Below are positions 8,011-15,554 of a DNA stretch of 64,000 bases, piece after piece. Made by a program: the position numbers and the translations under genes. The notes under the pieces are model-generated. The model was not told where the DNA came from. It searched no databases and saw only the letters and a program-made list of their open reading frames with translations. The stretch comes from Erysipelotrichaceae bacterium (GTDB lineage: Bacteria; Bacillota_I; Bacilli_A; Erysipelotrichales; Erysipelotrichaceae). Every line of letters starts with the position of its first letter. Positions within the stretch are counted from its first letter, which is position 1. The stretch lies in the NCBI GenBank assembly GCA_017515475.1, contig JAFWFS010000018.1, forward strand, positions 1 through 64,000, read 5' to 3'.

Positions 8011-8215
8011 TGGCGACACCTCCAGCAAAAGCGTCTTCAACCATACCGAATACTTTTGATTCAAAATACCTTCTGTTAACTTTTCCAGAGATAGTGATAT
8101 ATCCGGCACTTTTCAGTTCATCATTGAGCCTGCGAATGATCTTATAAGCCGTGGGCACCGAAATCCCCATGTAGCTTGCTACTGCTGCGGCATCCAGAAA
8201 ATTGCTGTTCGACAT
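7991..8215 (-). CDS. excisionase-like small DNA-binding protein
   Basis: The 74-aa product starts at the ATG ending at 8215, preceded by GGAGGAG. It has a winged-helix or MerR-like HTH in the first half (DAAAVASYMGISVPTAYKII), as in excisionase-type helpers. Its end overlaps the integrase start by 20 bp, which is the usual arrangement for directionality factors made together with the integrase. The role is inferred from fold and position. Confidence 0.7.
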   Translation of the reverse strand: MSNSNFLDAAAVASYMGISVPTAYKIIRRLNDELKSAGYITISGKVNRRYFESKVFGMVEDAFAGGVANVGLQG

Positions 8216-8250
8216 AGTTTTCTCCTCCGTTTCTGTCGATAGAAAACAAA

Positions 8251-8285
8251 ACACCGAGGCAGGCCAACCGGCTCTACTTCGGTGT
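8251..8285 (-). terminator. hairpin with T-rich tail in a gene-poor stretch
   Basis: ACACCGA (8251-8257) pairs with TCGGTGT (8279-8285), and an inner GCC/GGC stem can form. On the minus strand TTTTGTTTT follows. It would stop transcription coming from the operator region before the excisionase gene. The stretch 8216-8561 otherwise holds the doubtful ORF at 8274-8486 and the operators at 8451-8546. Confidence 0.55.
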
Positions 8286-8486
8286 CATTCTCGAGCTATA
8301 ATCACCGATGCCTTTATCATTTTTATCTTGATAACATGAAACTACTAAGATAAAATTTGATTGCGGCGCTGTAGGTACCACTATTACCTGCTTAACCTTC
8401 GAGATGATTGCCGTCATCAAGAAGGCGTCGTTTTTTATGTTTTCTTTCGAATATACGATATCGTATATCCATCTATAATATAACAT
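8274..8486 (-). CDS. doubtful 70-aa ORF
   Basis: The frame would encode up to 70 aa, ending GIGDYSSRMTPK, with a later Met giving 47 aa. Its stop lies in the hairpin terminator at 8251-8285, which fits a real gene end. However, no ribosome site stands in front of either Met, and the first Met lies inside an operator palindrome. Function unknown. Confidence 0.28.
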   Translation of the reverse strand: MLYYRWIYDIVYSKENIKNDAFLMTAIISKVKQVIVVPTAPQSNFILVVSCYQDKNDKGIGDYSSRMTPK

Positions 8487-8546
8487 ATATGATATCGTAT
8501 ATCAAGTGGTTTTTGCTGTTTTTTTGAAAAATATGATATCGTATAT
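8451..8546. promoter_or_regulatory. three palindromic operators before the RHH gene
   Basis: ATATACGATATCGTATAT at 8451-8468 is a perfect 18-bp palindrome. Near copies lie at 8485-8502 and 8531-8546, all centred on GATATC with centres 34 and 44 bases apart. The third copy ends 15 bases before the ATG at 8562. They are probably binding sites of the ribbon-helix-helix protein encoded there or of the XRE protein. Confidence 0.75.
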
Positions 8547-8561
8547 TTAGAGAGTTGTTCT

Positions 8562-8750
8562 ATGGCAAAGCAGACTGGAAAAACCGAAGCTCAGAGAAGA
8601 GCAAGCGAAAAATGGGAAGGCAAGTTCAAGCAGAGGATCTTAAGGATTCCTTTTGATAAAGACAAACTGCTTGTTGAGCACGCAAAGAAAAACGGCGAAT
8701 CCGTTAATGGCCTGCTGATCAGACTTATAGATGAAGAATTAAAAAAATAA
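8562..8750 (+). CDS. Arc-like ribbon-helix-helix repressor
   Basis: The 62-aa basic product matches the size and layout of Arc/CopG-type RHH proteins: a flexible basic N-terminus (1-25), a beta strand (KQRILRIPF), helix A (DKDKLLVEHAKK) and helix B after NGESVN. RHH dimers bind operators in tandem. The three palindromes just upstream make autoregulation very likely. The ribosome site is weak: AGAG about 9-12 bases upstream. The gene's end overlaps a bidirectional terminator shared with the convergent XRE gene. Confidence 0.8.
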   Translation: MAKQTGKTEAQRRASEKWEGKFKQRILRIPFDKDKLLVEHAKKNGESVNGLLIRLIDEELKK

Positions 8751-8767
8751 CCGCGAAGGTTATTTTT
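8743..8767. terminator. bidirectional terminator between RHH and XRE genes
   Basis: AAAAATAACC (8743-8752) pairs with GGTTATTTTT (8758-8767) around a 5-base loop. Both flanking stop codons (8748-8750 and 8760-8762) lie within the stem. Confidence 0.85.
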
Positions 8768-9506
8768 GTTTTAAAAAGTCTTTGCCAAACAAGAGTATCG
8801 GCTCTTCAAAATTTCTATCGTCTTTGCTGTAGATAAGAATGGCGTTCGTTTCTGTCTTGTTGAATTCGCTCTCGACCAAGTATTTCAGCATTTTTTTGTT
8901 TGGAATAATGAAAACATAATTCTTGCATCCTAACTCTTTTTTGGTGTGTGCAGCAACGGTACTGACTACCTGATTCAAATAGTTATACCGGTAGTTTAAA
9001 GGATATTTGTTTATGCCCTCAAATGAATTAAGGAATCTGTATATCCAGATTTCCTCGTTCTTTTTGTTATAGCATATTCCATATCGAGGGATATAATTTC
9101 TACATTTTCTGTTTTTGGCATCATCATCTTCGCTAACGTTTTTTAATCCATGAAGGCTGTATTCATCTTTAAACCTTTGATAAAATCTTGTAATTACCCC
9201 TTTACCGGTTGGATCAAAAAATTCTGGTCCAAATCTTTCTGCGAAGTGTTTTGCGGTTGTAAACGCTTTGTCTATTTTTTCGTTTGTGTAGTAAAAATCT
9301 ACTACAAACTCATCCAGATCTATGTTGAATATCTTACAGAATTTAGTAGCAATCAAAAGGGAAGGGTTATCAAAATTTCCGTTTTCATATCTACTCGCTC
9401 CGGCTCTAGATAATCCGTATTTCTTTCCAAATTCTTCTAGTGTCAGGCCTTCTTTTGCTCGCAAACCACGTACATAATCCGATATAAGTATTCTCTCATT
9501 TTCCAT
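8760..9506 (-). CDS. XRE-family regulator with a C-terminal domain of unknown function
   Basis: The 248-aa product has an N-terminal Cro/C1 HTH (about 8-65: LRAKEGLTLEEFGKKYGLSRAGASRYENG). The remaining 180 residues are mixed charged and aromatic. No cysteine or Ser/Lys dyad of LexA/CI autoproteolysis is evident, nor a metallopeptidase HExxH motif. It is divergent from the three-gene recombinase operon, with 109 bases between. Repeats of TTCTC-ATTTT type fill that gap and reach into its own start codon region, so it may control that operon and itself. Confidence 0.8.
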   Translation of the reverse strand: MENERILISDYVRGLRAKEGLTLEEFGKKYGLSRAGASRYENGNFDNPSLLIATKFCKIFNIDLDEFVVDFYYTNEKIDKAFTTAKHFAERFGPEFFDPTGKGVITRFYQRFKDEYSLHGLKNVSEDDDAKNRKCRNYIPRYGICYNKKNEEIWIYRFLNSFEGINKYPLNYRYNYLNQVVSTVAAHTKKELGCKNYVFIIPNKKMLKYLVESEFNKTETNAILIYSKDDRNFEEPILLFGKDFLKQK

Positions 9507-9595
9507 AACACAATCCTTTATTACAATATATCATAATATCTGTGTTCTATTTCTCATTTTGTTTCGTTCTCATTTTCTCTCATTTTTTATATAAT
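9491..9595. promoter_or_regulatory. operator-like repeats and promoter of the recombinase operon
   Basis: TTCTCTCATTTT occurs at 9491-9502 (inside the first codons of the XRE gene) and at 9575-9586. The shorter TTCTCATTTT occurs at 9551-9560 and 9567-9576. TATAAT at 9590-9595 is a good -10 for the plus-strand operon, with TTCTCA at 9567-9572 as a weak -35 inside one repeat. A regulator bound here would block the promoter. Confidence 0.6.
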
Positions 9596-9615
9596 GGAAT
9601 CAGAGGGTTAATGAT

Positions 9616-10617
9616 ATGGAATATGTATATGCACAGATTAAAGGCGAAGCCGAGCCTTGTTTTCTCAATATTGAGACAATCAGACAAGGAAAAGTTCTTG
9701 AGAAAGACATCATTAAGATGTGGTGTACCAATTGTGGGGCACCAGCTCATGTATATCACCACGAAAGTGGCCTTGTTTCGTTTAGATCGATTCCACACAG
9801 AGACGGGTGTCCTACCCAATCAAAAGAATGGGAACAGGACGAGAGATTGCTGGTAAAACAAAAAAGGATCTACACCGATACAGTCTTAAACAGGGAGCTG
9901 ATTCTTTATGGAAATGACCGAGCCCCTGTTGTTAATCCAGATATCGATTACAGTGATGATGAAGAAAAAGGAGAAGACGGCAACAGCGTAGAAGGCAACA
10001 CAGAAGAAAATCCTGGTGCTATTGTTCCTGGTGATAACAATCTAATAATGTATGATCCCGACCAACTTGAGAAAAGGGAACTTGCCATTTGGTATAGATT
10101 TAAAACCAAAATACTATCTTGCATAAAATCGCTCTTTAGGGAAATCATGTCAGTTGGCTATTCCTTCAACATGGGTGATGGCAAGACAGCTGCAGATTAC
10201 GTTCTGGATAACATTGCGCTGCATGAAGTCCGGAGAACCGGCATTGGTAAAAAAGAAGTGATTGCTATTGCAAAGAGGTGTGCTCCAGAGGATATGGCTT
10301 ACCTTCGAAAGATCGGCTTGCTGTCACCAGGCAAACACAATCTGGATTACATCATTCTCAAGGACGCATATTCAACAAATATTGAAAACGCCATCTTCTT
10401 CAAAGTCAAATGCAAGAACCAGGCTCAAAATGAGCATTTCAAAAATCTCATAATGGGTTCCAAAAAGAATTCCATAAACAAGGACAACAGGAAATTCATC
10501 GTCATATATTCTTTCTTTGAACAGGAACCGAACGATTACAATCAGGTTTATGTGGCAGAGATCACATTCAGACAATACGGCTTGTTCAGCAATGTCGACA
10601 TAGGTGGCAAAAGGTGA
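9616..10617 (+). CDS. Cys-rich protein, first gene of the recombinase operon
   Basis: The 333-aa product has a probable zinc site near the N-terminus (Cys37, Cys40, then histidines 46-49 and 61, Cys65). A very acidic linker follows (about 112-135) and then a mixed C-terminal domain (about 150-333) with many basic residues. I do not recognise a family. AGAGGG lies before the ATG. Its stop overlaps the GTG start of the next gene (GTGA), and the three genes form one tight operon, so it probably acts with the two recombinase-like proteins as a DNA-binding or accessory subunit. That role is inference. Confidence 0.75.
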   Translation: MEYVYAQIKGEAEPCFLNIETIRQGKVLEKDIIKMWCTNCGAPAHVYHHESGLVSFRSIPHRDGCPTQSKEWEQDERLLVKQKRIYTDTVLNRELILYGNDRAPVVNPDIDYSDDEEKGEDGNSVEGNTEENPGAIVPGDNNLIMYDPDQLEKRELAIWYRFKTKILSCIKSLFREIMSVGYSFNMGDGKTAADYVLDNIALHEVRRTGIGKKEVIAIAKRCAPEDMAYLRKIGLLSPGKHNLDYIILKDAYSTNIENAIFFKVKCKNQAQNEHFKNLIMGSKKNSINKDNRKFIVIYSFFEQEPNDYNQVYVAEITFRQYGLFSNVDIGGKR

Positions 10618-13292
10618 TCGATTGCCTTGAACACTATCTGAATACTGTTTCAGACAACGACATCGATATCCCTGCCTTTGTTATGGAAAAATGCCCTGAG
10701 CTCGTTGCCGATCCAGAGGGCTTATCGGGGTTTCTATATTCAGATAGGCCGCAAAGACAGATTGGTGATTTTATTCTGGCCTGCAATAAAGCGATTGGTT
10801 GGCTGGAAAATAACCGGTCACATTCAAAAGGCCACAAGCCCAATTACTATGATGCCTATATCAGGTTTGCTGATCCTTCCTTTGCTGTTTCAAAAAAGGA
10901 TTTTCATCTATATTTCAAATACATCAACAACCTGGAGCTGAATAGATCTTTGTTAAAGATACATCAAAAAACAATTGATATCATCGGGCTGTTGAGAAAG
11001 GAAAACATTGGTGACGATCTTATCAAAGAAGCATACCTTAAGCTTTGCAGCAACAGCAATGTTGTCCCGGCAGATCTGTGGCACGAGATCGATCCGTTCT
11101 GCTTTCAAAGCGATGATAAGTACATCGAGATCACAAGGAAATTCAACAGCAGTCTCAGCACCTCTTTCAACAGCATCATTGACTTTTTCGCATGTCTTTA
11201 TTTCAGAGAAGATTGTAACGATGTGCTGCTGGAAAACCAGTTCCTTTTTCCAAGAATAAGATCTTTTTTCTCTGTTCTTGATGCTCGAGGTCCGGTGCTG
11301 TTCATTGATCCGGATTATTATTTCATTAAGAAAATTGCCGGAAGCCGCTATTGTTTTGGCGACAACAAAACCGTGTTTTTCATCAAAGATACCGAAATCG
11401 CTGACGTATTGAACCGGTCGCTTCCCCTCAGTTCAAAGTTCATATTCAAATCCATATCAGATTTTGGCGAAACGATTGATGACCCAGCTATGGCGCCTTC
11501 TCTAACCGTTTTCTTTTTCAACCATTACAGCAATTTGAACACCACATCGCTCATTGAATCTTTATATGATCATATATCAAACAGACACGGGCTGGTTGCT
11601 TTGGTACCGGATGCTTTTTTGTTTTCTGATGGTTTTGATTTTAAGAATGTGCTGTCTAAAGTTCAGATAAACAAATTGGAGTTGCTGCCTTCTGGTATCG
11701 AATCTTCATCTTCGCCAAAAAGAAAAACCGTCATCTTCGCAACCTACGGATATGTAGATTCAAGTCCCAACGCGGAGGTCATACAACACAAGCTGTACAA
11801 AAACGATTCAAGAACCATTGCCCGGAAGCCTTTTAAGATGCTAATCGAAAGATCGGACATATTCAATAGTGATGTCAGCTTGCGAGAATGGATTTTTACC
11901 GAGAACAGAAAGCAGCTGACAAAATCTGACCACAAAGAGGCGGCTGCAAAGATATATGATTATTCCAGCGAAATCAAAGTATCGTACACGCAGTCGGGCC
12001 GGGGAACCAAGGATAATCCAATCCGGATCCAGGCATATGTTCTTTTTCCTGATAATGGATCGGGAATCAGAAAACGGATTTCCTCAACAAAAGGTTCCGC
12101 CAAACTTCCTTCTCAGGGGAAGATATTTGACTGGTTAAAGAAATACCTGTTTTCAAAAAGAAAGAATCGTGGTGCGACCGTCTCTATTCAGGAAGAAGTC
12201 TCTTTAGTGTTTGTTCCTGCATATGAAGGAAAACCCGTTACCCTTAAGACCTTTCTCTATATTCATCCCGAGATTCTCCTCGCTTTGCCTGAATACTCTA
12301 GTGACTTGTTTCGCTCGGTGGGTGAATCTTTTCTTTCCGATATGTTTATGAATCATGTCACTGATGATCTTTTGCTGACGTTTATCAGTAATGGTCTTGA
12401 TGAAAGCAGATTCACTATCAGACAGTTTCTTTCTGTCTTCTCTGCCGTTTTTACCTTGGCCATAGACCACAGGAACTGTCTCTACAACCCAGCCGCAGAG
12501 CTCTTTAAAAACAGCTCATATGAAAACTTGGGACTGTCGTCGGTAAAGGATTCACTTACCAAAAAATTCTTTTACTTGTACGAAATCAAAAAGATCATCA
12601 GTCATGCCAACAGATTGATCAGCTCGGGAAAGGATGTTGGTTTGGGAATTTCGATTCTTCTGAGGCTGTATCTGGGAATCGAGGCAAATATCGTGGCCGG
12701 ACTGCTCTGGAAAGATGTGGTGTTCGATCCTGACGGAATATCCTACATAACAACAAACCGGCAGGTGGACAATGGAGGAAAGACGTTTCTGCCTTTCTCT
12801 TCAATCAAATACCGCAGACTTCTTCCTTTAAGGCCGTTTATCAGAGATGTGCTTCTGAAAGAAAAAGAACGCCAGCTGGATCTGTTTGCAAAAGGAAACG
12901 AAACTTACCTTGAGGGATGCACCGTTATTCACGGAGAGGACTTTGTAATAAACGGACAGGCTTCCGTTTATTCGCCGGCAAAGTTGAACGCCAAAATCAG
13001 AAAACTGATCAAAAAGATTGGTATGAATCCGGATGTTCTTTATGTTCCCGACGACAGGTTCGGTTCTGTCGAAACCAACATTGCCTACTACACCGGCGAT
13101 ATATTTAAAGCAAACTACAGACATTATCTCCTAAAGGAGAACAGGGATATCGATCCCGGTTATCTGTACTATCTTCTTGGCAACACAATTCAGATGGACA
13201 CTTTATCAAATCACTACTTCGATTATACGGATTCCCCGTCTTTGGAAATCTGCTATGACCTACAGCCAACTTATGAGGGAGAGGGAAAATGA
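10614..13292 (+). CDS. large protein: methylase-like part plus degenerate tyrosine-recombinase fold
   Basis: This 892-aa product is unusual. Around residues 325-385 it has GLVALVPDAFLFSDGFDFK, then LELLPSG and KTVIFATYG, a pattern like the region after the catalytic motif of N6-adenine methylases of the HsdM type. I find no NPPF/DPPY motif, so a working methylase is doubtful. The C-terminal 300 residues resemble a tyrosine recombinase: LRLYLGIEANIVAGLLWKDV (about 680-702) matches the first Arg box, but Glu stands where the Arg is expected. FKANYRHYLL (about 831-840) and LSNHYFDY (about 864-871) match the later boxes only partly. It starts with GTG in a 4-bp overlap and ends in an ATGA overlap, so it is coupled to both neighbours. 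Confidence 0.7.
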   Translation: MIDCLEHYLNTVSDNDIDIPAFVMEKCPELVADPEGLSGFLYSDRPQRQIGDFILACNKAIGWLENNRSHSKGHKPNYYDAYIRFADPSFAVSKKDFHLYFKYINNLELNRSLLKIHQKTIDIIGLLRKENIGDDLIKEAYLKLCSNSNVVPADLWHEIDPFCFQSDDKYIEITRKFNSSLSTSFNSIIDFFACLYFREDCNDVLLENQFLFPRIRSFFSVLDARGPVLFIDPDYYFIKKIAGSRYCFGDNKTVFFIKDTEIADVLNRSLPLSSKFIFKSISDFGETIDDPAMAPSLTVFFFNHYSNLNTTSLIESLYDHISNRHGLVALVPDAFLFSDGFDFKNVLSKVQINKLELLPSGIESSSSPKRKTVIFATYGYVDSSPNAEVIQHKLYKNDSRTIARKPFKMLIERSDIFNSDVSLREWIFTENRKQLTKSDHKEAAAKIYDYSSEIKVSYTQSGRGTKDNPIRIQAYVLFPDNGSGIRKRISSTKGSAKLPSQGKIFDWLKKYLFSKRKNRGATVSIQEEVSLVFVPAYEGKPVTLKTFLYIHPEILLALPEYSSDLFRSVGESFLSDMFMNHVTDDLLLTFISNGLDESRFTIRQFLSVFSAVFTLAIDHRNCLYNPAAELFKNSSYENLGLSSVKDSLTKKFFYLYEIKKIISHANRLISSGKDVGLGISILLRLYLGIEANIVAGLLWKDVVFDPDGISYITTNRQVDNGGKTFLPFSSIKYRRLLPLRPFIRDVLLKEKERQLDLFAKGNETYLEGCTVIHGEDFVINGQASVYSPAKLNAKIRKLIKKIGMNPDVLYVPDDRFGSVETNIAYYTGDIFKANYRHYLLKENRDIDPGYLYYLLGNTIQMDTLSNHYFDYTDSPSLEICYDLQPTYEGEGK

Positions 13293-14458
13293 AATATAAG
13301 ACATTCGGACCAGAATGGCATGATAGGACACCTGATGGAAAACCGAATTTCATATGGGCGACCAAACGATATTTCAACAAAATATCTGAAGACAAAAAGC
13401 TGATGGATTCAACCATCGATCAGGAGTTCGGTAATTATATCAATCACGTTTTCAGAAACATCAATCTCGTTCTTCCAATAGATGACTATGACACAAACGA
13501 GATTGAGTCAATTTTAAAACGGATCTTGATCTACAGTGGTGGAAAGCTTGATGAGAGCACTGTAAAACACACCTTTACGCACCTTGTATATCGTCCCTGC
13601 ATTTATTATTTCAATGAGTTCAGGAAGAACGACAACCCTCTGTGGGGAAGTGCTTTGATGTTGGATGAAGATACCGAAAAAGGAGCAAACGCACTCAGCA
13701 TCCTCAAACGTTCTTTTTCGGAAAACGAGGAGCGAAAACTGGTAAAGCACCTTCTCAAACATCCGGATACCGCGTTGGGGGAAGAGGTCGGCCTTGCTAC
13801 TTCGTTCTGTAATGGCGTTAGAGAAAACGAAGCATGCGGTTTCAATTATGGCGACATCGTTCAGATGAATCTCTATCCTGGTGAGTATATCCTGAGACTT
13901 TACCAGACAACTTCTCTTCACAGCAACATTCTCAAGAGCGGCGGAAAGACCTACAACGCTCCTAGACTAATCCCGCTGCTGGACGCATATAAAGACTTCA
14001 TCTTCAAAAGAATGGACTATCTAAACTCTGTGCTTGTCTTTCCTATAAAAGATGAAAACGGTGTTTTCAATAATGTGCTTGATTTACCTCTGGTGTGCAA
14101 GGGAACGAATTACACAAAACGATGCAAATCAGACGATCTTTCTAAAGCCGGAAGGATACTGTTCAGAGACGTTCTCAAAATGAGAGAAGTTGATGTCGCG
14201 CTTATAGACAATGAACGCATACAGATAGAAAACTTCGATGTTGTTGAAAAGGATGTGACAACTTATGCTTTCAGGAGAAACTATGCCACCCGCTGCCACA
14301 ATGTTCTCAGTAGAGTAGAGATCGAATATCTGATGGGTCACAAGCTCTCAGACATCAGATATCAGAGATTTGATTTTGTTGATGAAGATTTCCTGCACGA
14401 GATGTATAATAAACTCAGAAACAATCCTATCAATTCTTTCTACTTTGGAAAGATTTGA
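13289..14458 (+). CDS. tyrosine recombinase-like protein, third gene of the operon
   Basis: The 389-aa product has the catalytic-domain signatures of tyrosine recombinases in modified form: CNGVRENEACGFNYGDI (about 172-188, Arg I present), YAFRRNYATR (about 324-333, the usual His replaced by Tyr, Arg kept) and MGHKLSDIRYQRFDF (about 349-363, GH and a Tyr). It may be active, possibly only with the 892-aa partner. The ATG overlaps that partner's stop. The gene ends 128 bp from the guaA end, the place usually taken by an island integrase, and its last codons form part of the nested inverted repeat at 14453-14509. Confidence 0.75.
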   Translation: MKYKTFGPEWHDRTPDGKPNFIWATKRYFNKISEDKKLMDSTIDQEFGNYINHVFRNINLVLPIDDYDTNEIESILKRILIYSGGKLDESTVKHTFTHLVYRPCIYYFNEFRKNDNPLWGSALMLDEDTEKGANALSILKRSFSENEERKLVKHLLKHPDTALGEEVGLATSFCNGVRENEACGFNYGDIVQMNLYPGEYILRLYQTTSLHSNILKSGGKTYNAPRLIPLLDAYKDFIFKRMDYLNSVLVFPIKDENGVFNNVLDLPLVCKGTNYTKRCKSDDLSKAGRILFRDVLKMREVDVALIDNERIQIENFDVVEKDVTTYAFRRNYATRCHNVLSRVEIEYLMGHKLSDIRYQRFDFVDEDFLHEMYNKLRNNPINSFYFGKI

Positions 14459-14509
14459 CAACGGCGCAATATTTCTAAGTAGTAGAAATATAGTGATTCG
14501 TTGTCAAAT
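14453..14509. repeat. nested inverted repeats at the end of the recombinase operon
   Basis: ATTTGACAACG (14453-14463) and CGTTGTCAAAT (14499-14509) form a perfect 11-bp inverted repeat. Within it ATATTTCTA (14469-14477) and TAGAAATAT (14483-14491) form a perfect 9-bp one with a 5-base loop. The outer arm includes the stop codon of the third gene. It could be a recombinase binding site or an RNA hairpin. There is no T run directly after it, so a plain terminator is less likely. Confidence 0.8.
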
Positions 14510-14529
14510 TTTACTCAAATTTTACTCAA
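14509..14529. repeat. tandem TTTTACTCAA repeats, right end
   Basis: TTTTACTCAA at 14509-14518 and 14520-14529 repeats the left-end pair with one base difference over 21 bp, same orientation and same 11-bp period. They are candidate integrase arm sites. Confidence 0.65.
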
Positions 14530-14547
14530 AAAAATCTGAAACCATCA

Positions 14548-14573
14548 AAAAAGCCTTATTTTAAAGGCTTTTT
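14548..14573. terminator. guaA terminator supplied by the element
   Basis: AAAAAGCCTT (14548-14557) pairs with AAGGCTTTTT (14564-14573) with flanking A/T runs. It lies just inside the element, so integration gives guaA a replacement terminator much like the one it displaced to 89-114. It would also stop the plus-strand recombinase operon. Confidence 0.8.
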
Positions 14574-14585
14574 GAATATGTGGTA

Positions 14586-15554
14586 CTATTCCCACTCGAT
14601 TGTGCTGACCGGTTTATCTGAGAAATCCCACAGCACTCTGTTGATGCCCGGCACTTCCTTGATGATCCGGTCTCTGATCTTGTATAAAGTCTTATACGGA
14701 ATCTCATAGGACTTGGCAGTCACTGCATCTTTGGTGTTGATGGCTCTGATAATGGCCGCCCATCCCATGTACCTCTTGCCGTCTTTAATACCTGTTGACT
14801 TTAGATCAGGAATGACGCAGAAGTACTGCCAAGGCTTGTCCTTCAGCTTATCGATCTCTTCTCTAACGATCGCATCGGCTTCTCTTAAGGCTTCCAGCCT
14901 GTCTTTGGTAATGGCGCCTACGCATCTTACACCCAGTCCAGGTCCCGGGAACGGCTGTCTGTAAACCATTTTTTTCGGCAAGCCCAGCGCTTCGCCGACG
15001 ATTCTGACTTCGTCCTTGTACAGATATTTCACCGGTTCAACCAGTTCAAAGTCGAATTCTTTTGGAAGTCCGCCGACGTTGTGGTGCGCCTTGACACCCT
15101 TGGATTCCAGGATATCCGGATAGATCGTCCCCTGTGCCAGGAATTTGACGCCTTTCAGTTTCTTTGCCTCTTTCGCAAAGACATCGATAAAGACCTTGCC
15201 GATGATCTTTCTCTTGGTTTCCGGATCATCAACGCCTTTCAGTTCTTTCAGGAAGAGCTTGGATGCATCGACGTATCTCAAATCCGCTCCCAGATTGTTG
15301 CGGAAGACTTCAATGACCTGTTCCGGTTCACCCTTTCTAAGCAGTCCGTGATTGACATGCACACAGACAAGCTGCTTGCCGATCGCCTTGATCAGCAGCG
15401 CGGCACACACGGAAGAGTCTACGCCTCCCGAGAGTGCCAGCAGGACTTTTTTGTCTCCAACCCGTTCTTTTATGGCCTTTACCTGCTGATCGATAAACCT
15501 GTCAGCGGCTTTCTTTGTTGTGATTCTCTTTAAGCTTGCGGGTCTTTTATCCAT
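14586..15554 (-). CDS. guaA: GMP synthase, ATP-pyrophosphatase part only
   Basis: The 322-aa product converts XMP to GMP, the last step of guanine nucleotide synthesis. It has the PP-loop LSGGVDSS (about 41-48) of the ATP-pyrophosphatase domain, [12 protein letters not shown] (about 199-210), and the dimerisation domain ending IEWE. The usual N-terminal glutamine amidotransferase domain (about 190 residues) is missing. This is not a broken gene, because GGAGG lies just before the ATG and the start overlaps the guaB end by 8 bp. No separate glutaminase subunit is encoded nearby, so ammonia must come from solution or from a subunit elsewhere. The 3' end is the insertion site of the element. Confidence 0.93.
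   Translation of the reverse strand: MDKRPASLKRITTKKAADRFIDQQVKAIKERVGDKKVLLALSGGVDSSVCAALLIKAIGKQLVCVHVNHGLLRKGEPEQVIEVFRNNLGADLRYVDASKLFLKELKGVDDPETKRKIIGKVFIDVFAKEAKKLKGVKFLAQGTIYPDILESKGVKAHHNVGGLPKEFDFELVEPVKYLYKDEVRIVGEALGLPKKMVYRQPFPGPGLGVRCVGAITKDRLEALREADAIVREEIDKLKDKPWQYFCVIPDLKSTGIKDGKRYMGWAAIIRAINTKDAVTAKSYEIPYKTLYKIRDRIIKEVPGINRVLWDFSDKPVSTIEWE
14587..14600. repeat. right attachment site within guaA end
   Basis: These 14 bases are identical to 128-141 and encode the last guaA residues (IEWE) with its stop. Insertion leaves the guaA reading frame intact. Confidence 0.8.

Larger units (their letters stand above)
128..14600. mobile_element. integrative element in the 3' end of guaA
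   Basis: The 14-bp sequence TATTCCCACTCGAT occurs at 128-141 and 14587-14600. The right copy is the real guaA end (codons for IEWE plus stop on the minus strand). The interval is about 14.46 kb. It holds a complete tyrosine integrase, an excisionase-like gene, a MobC-like gene, two HTH or RHH regulators, a second recombinase-like operon and cargo for a kinase and surface proteins. Both ends carry the same tandem TTTTACTCAA pair. Cargo at 319-6150 looks clearly more AT-rich than the chromosome. The 3' end of guaA is a known island insertion hot spot. No relaxase or coupling protein is present, so it would be mobilisable at most. Confidence 0.85.

Noticed and set aside
14469-14491. The inner hairpin looks a little like a Cas12a-type CRISPR repeat stem.
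   Set aside because: It is a single copy, there are no spacers or further repeats, and no cas gene is present.
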